Of a DNA stretch of 9,121 nucleotides, positions 5,811 through 9,121 are shown piece by piece (within the stretch, counting starts at the first letter, position 1; each line of letters begins with the position of its first letter). The translations under genes were made by a program, and so were the position numbers. Below the pieces are notes generated by a model. The model worked only from the letters and a program-made list of their open reading frames with translations. It did no database searches and had not been told where the DNA came from. Source of the stretch: Methanothermococcus okinawensis (GTDB taxonomy: Archaea; AGJL01; Methanococci; Methanococcales; Methanococcaceae); the NCBI GenBank assembly GCA_015661555.1, contig DQVW01000105.1, positions 1 through 9,121 on the forward strand. Direction: 5' to 3'.

Positions 5811-6287
5811 ATGATATGCATAATCATGGGTAGTGAAAGTGACTTGAAAATAGCTGAAAAGGCAGTATCTATTTTAAAGGATTTTGGAGTAGAGTTTGAA
5901 GTTAGGGTTGCCTCGGCCCATAGAACTCCAGATCTCCTTGAGGAGATAGTAAAGAACAGTGAGGCCAAGGTATTTATTGCAATTGCAGGACTTGCGGCCC
6001 ATCTTCCAGGTGTTGTAGCCTCCTTAACAACGAGACCTGTAATAGCGGTACCTGTAGAGAGTAAGTTAGATGGGATGGATGCCCTCCTAAGCTGTGTACA
6101 GATGCCTCCAGGTGTACCAACTGCAACTGTTGGGATTGACAGGGGTGACAACGGGGCACTTTTAGCCCTTGAGATCCTGGCACTCTCCGACGAGGAGTTA
6201 GATAAGAAGTTGAAAGATTTCAGAAAAAAGCAGAGAGAAAAGGTTATGAATGCAGATAAAAGAGTTAGGGAACTTTATAAAAATTAA
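5811..6287 (+). CDS. purE: PurE, 5-(carboxyamino)imidazole ribonucleotide mutase type
   Basis: PurE forms 4-carboxy-5-aminoimidazole ribonucleotide (CAIR) in de novo purine synthesis. The 158-residue protein carries the class I set: GSESD (7-11), SAHRTP (35-40, with conserved H37), AAHLPG (62-67) and QMPPGVP (97-103), followed by a charged C-terminal helix. Class I enzymes normally act on N5-CAIR made by PurK. PurK is not in the window, and some archaea are thought to lack it, so direct use of AIR plus CO2 is possible but not shown. The ATG at 5811 is chosen because the next in-frame ATG (5826) would delete strand 1. Its ribosome binding site is weak (GGGAG very close to the ATG). The stop codon interlocks with that of convergent radA in a shared TTAA. 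Confidence 0.95.
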   Translation: MICIIMGSESDLKIAEKAVSILKDFGVEFEVRVASAHRTPDLLEEIVKNSEAKVFIAIAGLAAHLPGVVASLTTRPVIAVPVESKLDGMDALLSCVQMPPGVPTATVGIDRGDNGALLALEILALSDEELDKKLKDFRKKQREKVMNADKRVRELYKN

Positions 6288-7252
6288 TCGTGGACTCCCC
6301 TCTCAGTTATTCTGAATACGGCCTCGGAATCTGGGAGGTGTGGGGAGTCGTATAACTTGGCTATTCTCTTATCCCCCTTACCCTTTCTCAGGAAGATTCT
6401 GAAGGTTGCGGCGTGACCTACTATGTGTCCACCTATAGGCTGCTCTGCAGGTCCATAGAAGGTATCTAACTTTGCTGCAACCTGGTTAGTTACAAGTACT
6501 ATACAGTTGTAGAGGTCTGCCAACTTGTTCAATGTTGCCATGTGTTTTGCAAGTTTCTGCTGTCTCTCTGCAAGTCTTCCCATCCCTGTATATTCACTTC
6601 TGAAGGTACTTGTGAGGGAATCTACAACTACTAACTTTATATTGTGTCCAGATCTTATAAGCTCCTCTACCTTCTCTGCGTAGAGCATCTGCATATCTGA
6701 GTTATAGGCCCTTGCTACAAATATGTTGTCAAGGACCTTCTGACCATCTATTCCAAGGGCTTCAGCCATCTGCATGATCCTCTCAGGTCTAAAGGTACCC
6801 TCGGTATCTATGTATACCGCCTTTCTATTCTCCAACTCCTCCTCCTCTAGTACCTCCTTATCAGCGATTATCATATCGTCACATTGGAGGTTTACACAGG
6901 CCTGATGTGCAATCTGGGTTTTACCACTTCCAAACATACCTGCAAACTCTGTAGTGGACTGACTCTCCAACCCGCCGTTAAGTATCCTGTCTAATTCTTT
7001 ACTACCTGTGGATAGCTTCCATACAGTCTTCCTCTGTTTTAGTAGATCCATACCACTTTTAAATCCCAGGTCACATAACTCCCTTGCATGGGCTATTATC
7101 CTGATGGCCGCCTTCTCACTTATACCGTCGATCTCTGTAAGTTCCTCAATTGAGGCAGTGGCTATCTTCATAAAATCAGTGTATCCAGCCTCAATAAGCT
7201 TCTCTGCAATTGAGGGGCCAACGCCAGGTAGATCAGTTAACTTATCTACCAT
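6284..7252 (-). CDS. radA: DNA repair and recombination protein RadA
   Basis: RadA is the archaeal RecA/Rad51 recombinase. It forms ATP-dependent filaments on single-stranded DNA for homologous pairing and strand exchange. Layout over 322 residues: helix-hairpin-helix DNA-binding domain (about 4-60), short linker, then the RecA core with Walker A GMFGSGKT (105-112, K111), Walker B LVVVD (207-211), and the DNA-binding loop L2 region ending in GGHIVGHAATFR (274-285). The length equals that I recall for Methanococcus voltae RadA, and no intein interrupts it. AAGGTGATC ends 5 nt before the ATG, an excellent ribosome binding site. Its promoter lies in the interval shared with cbiT. A palindrome in its 5' leader (7269-7280) is a possible control site. 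The gene converges on purE with a 4-base overlap. Confidence 0.97.
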   Translation of the reverse strand: MVDKLTDLPGVGPSIAEKLIEAGYTDFMKIATASIEELTEIDGISEKAAIRIIAHARELCDLGFKSGMDLLKQRKTVWKLSTGSKELDRILNGGLESQSTTEFAGMFGSGKTQIAHQACVNLQCDDMIIADKEVLEEEELENRKAVYIDTEGTFRPERIMQMAEALGIDGQKVLDNIFVARAYNSDMQMLYAEKVEELIRSGHNIKLVVVDSLTSTFRSEYTGMGRLAERQQKLAKHMATLNKLADLYNCIVLVTNQVAAKLDTFYGPAEQPIGGHIVGHAATFRIFLRKGKGDKRIAKLYDSPHLPDSEAVFRITERGVHD

Positions 7253-7268
7253 TTAAAGATCACCTTGA

Positions 7269-7280
7269 TAATCATGATTA
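7269..7280. repeat. 12-bp perfect palindrome in the radA leader
   Basis: TAATCATGATTA is its own reverse complement. It lies between the predicted radA transcription start and the radA ribosome binding site. A palindrome of this length could occur by chance in 9 kb of AT-rich DNA, so significance depends on its conservation. Confidence 0.45.
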
Positions 7281-7330
7281 GATTAGGATGGTAGGATTAC
7301 TATGGAGAAACTCATTATTTATAATTTTTG

Positions 7331-7344
7331 CAGTATATATACTG
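7331..7344. promoter_or_regulatory. 14-bp perfect palindrome before cbiT, candidate operator
   Basis: CAGTATATATACTG is its own reverse complement. It falls between the predicted cbiT TATA box (7318-7325) and the translation start, touching the GAGGTG ribosome binding site. A dimeric repressor bound here would block transcription initiation of cbiT-hmgA. The palindrome is certain; its role is inferred. Confidence 0.5.
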
Positions 7345-7354
7345 AGGTGGAGGG

Positions 7355-7918
7355 ATGATTAGAGACGAGGATTTCTTTAGAATGGAGGGAGTTCCACTAA
7401 CTAAGGAGGAGATAAGGGCTATAAGTATAGGTAAATTACAGCTGGAACCTGAGGATGTTGTGGTAGATATTGGATGTGGTAGTGGGGGCATGACTGTGGA
7501 GATCGCCAAGAGGTGCAAATTCGTCTACGCCATAGACTACTCTGAAGATGCAGTAGTGACTACAGGGAGGAATTTGGAGCTCTTCAACATTAAAAACTGT
7601 AAGTTGATAAAGGGAAGGGGAGAGGAGGTTCTAGAGTCTTTAGATTTCAACAAGGCCTTTGTAGGGGGTACAAAGAATATAAATAAAATTTTGGATATAC
7701 TCACGGCGAAAAATACAGAGGTTATAGTGATAAATACCATAGTCCTTGAAAACACTGCCAAGATACTGAATTACTTCCAGGATGTGGAAAAATACGAGAC
7801 AGAGGTTGTAAACGTTGTAGTAAGTTATGGGAGGAAGGTAGGAAGTGGGCATATGATGCTCTCTAGAAACCCAGTAAATATAATCACCTGTAGGTTGAAA
7901 GGGGATAGCTATGGATAG
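7355..7918 (+). CDS. cbiT: Cobalt-precorrin C15-methyltransferase (decarboxylating) CbiT
   Basis: CbiT uses S-adenosylmethionine to methylate C15 of the corrin ring, with decarboxylation of the C12 acetate side chain, in the anaerobic corrinoid pathway that supplies methanogens' methyltransferases. The 187 residues form one class I methyltransferase domain: family N-terminus EGVPLTKEEIRA (11-22), SAM-binding VDIGCGSGGMT (37-47), AIDYSEDAV (59-67), GGTKN (104-108) and a C-terminal strand region with SGHMML (164-169). It is the stand-alone form, not fused to CbiE. ATG at 7355 has GAGGTG upstream. Its last codons overlap the start of hmgA by 8 bases in another frame, indicating a bicistronic mRNA and translational coupling. 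No other corrinoid gene is present nearby, which fits the scattered cbi genes of Methanococcales. Confidence 0.95.
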   Translation: MIRDEDFFRMEGVPLTKEEIRAISIGKLQLEPEDVVVDIGCGSGGMTVEIAKRCKFVYAIDYSEDAVVTTGRNLELFNIKNCKLIKGRGEEVLESLDFNKAFVGGTKNINKILDILTAKNTEVIVINTIVLENTAKILNYFQDVEKYETEVVNVVVSYGRKVGSGHMMLSRNPVNIITCRLKGDSYG

Positions 7919-9121
7919 AAAAAAGATGGAGGAGATCCTGGAGAAGTTAAAGAGGGGAGAGATCAAACCCTATCAACTAGATGACATAATGGATCCAAGG
8001 GATGCAGTAGAGGTTAGAAGGAGGTATATAGAGGAGGTAACTGGGGTGAAGTTGGAACATGTTGGAAGGTACTCCATAGATGAGAGGGGGGCTATAGAGA
8101 AGAACATAGAGAACATGATAGGTGCCATCCAGATACCCCTTGGTTTTGCAGGGCCTTTGAAGATAAAGGGGGAGTACGCCAGGGGGGAGTTCTACATACC
8201 CCTCTCTACAACAGAGGGTGCCCTTGTAGCCTCAGTTAACAGGGGCTGTAGTGTTATAAACAGATGTGGTGGATGTACTGTCAGGGTAGTTGAGGACAAG
8301 ATGACAAGGGCTCCAGTATTTAAAACCTCCTCTGTGGTGGAGGCTATAAAGTTGAAGCACTGGATACTGGAGAACTTCCAGAGGATAAAGGAGGTTGCAG
8401 AGAGTACTACGAGACATGGGAGGTTAATATCCATCCACCCAGTAGTTGTAGTTGGGAGGTACGTCTATCCAAGGTTTGCCTACAGTACTGGAGATGCCAT
8501 GGGTATGAACATGGTGACAATTGCAACGGAGAAGGCCTGTAAATTCATAGAGGAGGAGGTGGCCAGGGAGGGGATAAGGGCACGTACTGTGGCCTTAAGT
8601 GGTAACCTATGTGTTGACAAGAAACCTAGTGGAGTAAACATGATAGAGGGGAGGGGTAAGTCCATAGTTGCAGAGGTGTTCCTGGAGGAGGAGGTTGTAA
8701 GGAGGTATCTAAAAACCACTTCAAAGGCTATAGAACAGGTAAACCTCTATAAGAACCTCATAGGTTCGGCAGCTGCCAACTCCATGGGATTCAACGCCCA
8801 CTACGCCAATATAATTGGTGCCATATTTTTAGCAACTGGACAGGACGAGGCCCACATTGTAGAGGGTAGCATAGGTATAACAGTTGCAGAGGCTGAGGAG
8901 GATGGGTTGTACTTCTCAGTTACACTGCCAGATGTACCTCTAGGTACAGTGGGGGGAGGTACAAGGGTGGAGACCCAGAGGGAGTGTCTTGAGATGTTAG
9001 GGTGTAGAGGTAGTGGTAAGGCTCTTAAATTTGCAGAGATCGTTGGAGGAGCTGTTTTAGCTGGGGAGCTCTCCCTCCTTGGAGCCCTGGCCTCTGGGGA
9101 TTTAGCCAGAGCCCATGCCCA
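7911..9121 (+). CDS. hmgA: HMG-CoA reductase, class I (3' end cut off by window)
   Basis: The enzyme reduces HMG-CoA to mevalonate with NADPH, the committed step toward isoprenoid ether lipids. I read the frame codon by codon and it is open without a stop for 403 codons to the edge. Class I features: catalytic Glu in TTEGALVAS (E102), nucleotide-binding DAMGMNM (195-201), catalytic Lys in DKKPSG (K237), catalytic Asp in GQDEAH (D312), and the C-terminal catalytic His in ARAHA (H402), two codons from the edge. Archaeal homologues are about 405 residues, so only the extreme C-terminus is missing. There are no membrane segments, so it is a soluble enzyme, as usual in archaea. ATG at 7911 has AAGGGGAT 4 nt upstream, inside cbiT, which it overlaps by 8 bases. 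It is probably cotranscribed with cbiT. Confidence 0.97.
   Translation, partial: MDRKKMEEILEKLKRGEIKPYQLDDIMDPRDAVEVRRRYIEEVTGVKLEHVGRYSIDERGAIEKNIENMIGAIQIPLGFAGPLKIKGEYARGEFYIPLSTTEGALVASVNRGCSVINRCGGCTVRVVEDKMTRAPVFKTSSVVEAIKLKHWILENFQRIKEVAESTTRHGRLISIHPVVVVGRYVYPRFAYSTGDAMGMNMVTIATEKACKFIEEEVAREGIRARTVALSGNLCVDKKPSGVNMIEGRGKSIVAEVFLEEEVVRRYLKTTSKAIEQVNLYKNLIGSAAANSMGFNAHYANIIGAIFLATGQDEAHIVEGSIGITVAEAEEDGLYFSVTLPDVPLGTVGGGTRVETQRECLEMLGCRGSGKALKFAEIVGGAVLAGELSLLGALASGDLARAHA

Larger units (their letters stand above)
7253..7354. promoter_or_regulatory. Divergent promoter region of radA and cbiT
   Basis: A two-way AT element, ATTATTTATAAT (7314-7325), offers TATA boxes on both strands. 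For radA it predicts a start near 7294 and a leader of about 41 nt with AAGGTGATC (opposite 7258-7266). For cbiT it predicts a start near 7347, which would leave a very short leader and cut into the GAGGTG site (7344-7349). The real start may therefore be slightly upstream, or another box may be used. Two palindromes lie here and are listed separately. Confidence 0.5.

Noticed and set aside
5699..6151. Reverse-strand open frame of 150 codons opposite purE and extending into ndk
   Set aside because: It overlaps the divergent promoter and two conserved genes, and its product is low-complexity Ser/Thr/Leu sequence typical of an antisense shadow.
7537..8719. Reverse-strand open frames opposite cbiT and hmgA
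   Set aside because: The forward frames encode clear CbiT and HMG-CoA reductase with all catalytic residues; the reverse frames are shadows.
7919..9121. A gene-free right end
   Set aside because: Codon-by-codon reading shows an uninterrupted HMG-CoA reductase frame from 7911 to the edge; it lacks a stop only because the window ends.
1..9121. Defence system, mobile element, CRISPR array, tRNA or rRNA gene
   Set aside because: No regularly spaced repeats, transposase, integrase, attachment site or RNA gene was seen. The window is conserved housekeeping genes with short intergenic gaps.

Overview
The window looks like chromosomal DNA of a methanogenic archaeon of the order Methanococcales, probably a thermophile. 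The evidence is archaeal housekeeping genes (RadA with an N-terminal helix-hairpin-helix domain, ArcS archaeosine synthase, HMG-CoA reductase for archaeal lipids, CbiT of the anaerobic corrinoid route), AT-rich TATA boxes, GGTGA-type Shine-Dalgarno sites, and heavy use of AGG (Arg) and ATA (Ile). RadA has the same length and layout that I recall for Methanococcus voltae RadA. G+C, judged by eye on a few lines, is about 40-45%, which is high for this order. I do not assign a species.

Layout, left to right: aroD (+, shikimate pathway) converges with and overlaps a TraB-family membrane protein (-). That gene is divergent from arcS (+, tRNA archaeosine synthesis). arcS converges on a secreted alkaline phosphatase with a C-terminal dockerin-like module (-). 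Behind it on the same strand is ndk (-). ndk is divergent from purE (+, purine synthesis), which converges with radA (-, recombinase) through a 4-base overlap. radA is divergent from cbiT (+, corrinoid synthesis). The start of cbiT's 8-base-overlapping partner, hmgA (+, mevalonate pathway), follows, and hmgA runs off the right end only a few codons short of the usual family length. Coding density is very high. No gene-free stretch exceeds about 105 bases. I see no RNA gene, CRISPR array, insertion sequence or origin.

The genes are mostly unrelated core functions packed as divergent and convergent pairs. Only cbiT-hmgA looks like a true translationally coupled pair. I did not find a new multi-gene system. 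The points most worth a second look are: the dockerin-tagged alkaline phosphatase and the inverted repeats just upstream of its TATA box; a perfect 20-bp palindrome at the boundary between the conserved part of AroD and an unusual C-terminal tail; a Leu in AroD where the family normally has a substrate-binding Arg; and two palindromes in the radA/cbiT intergenic region, one placed where a repressor would sit for cbiT.
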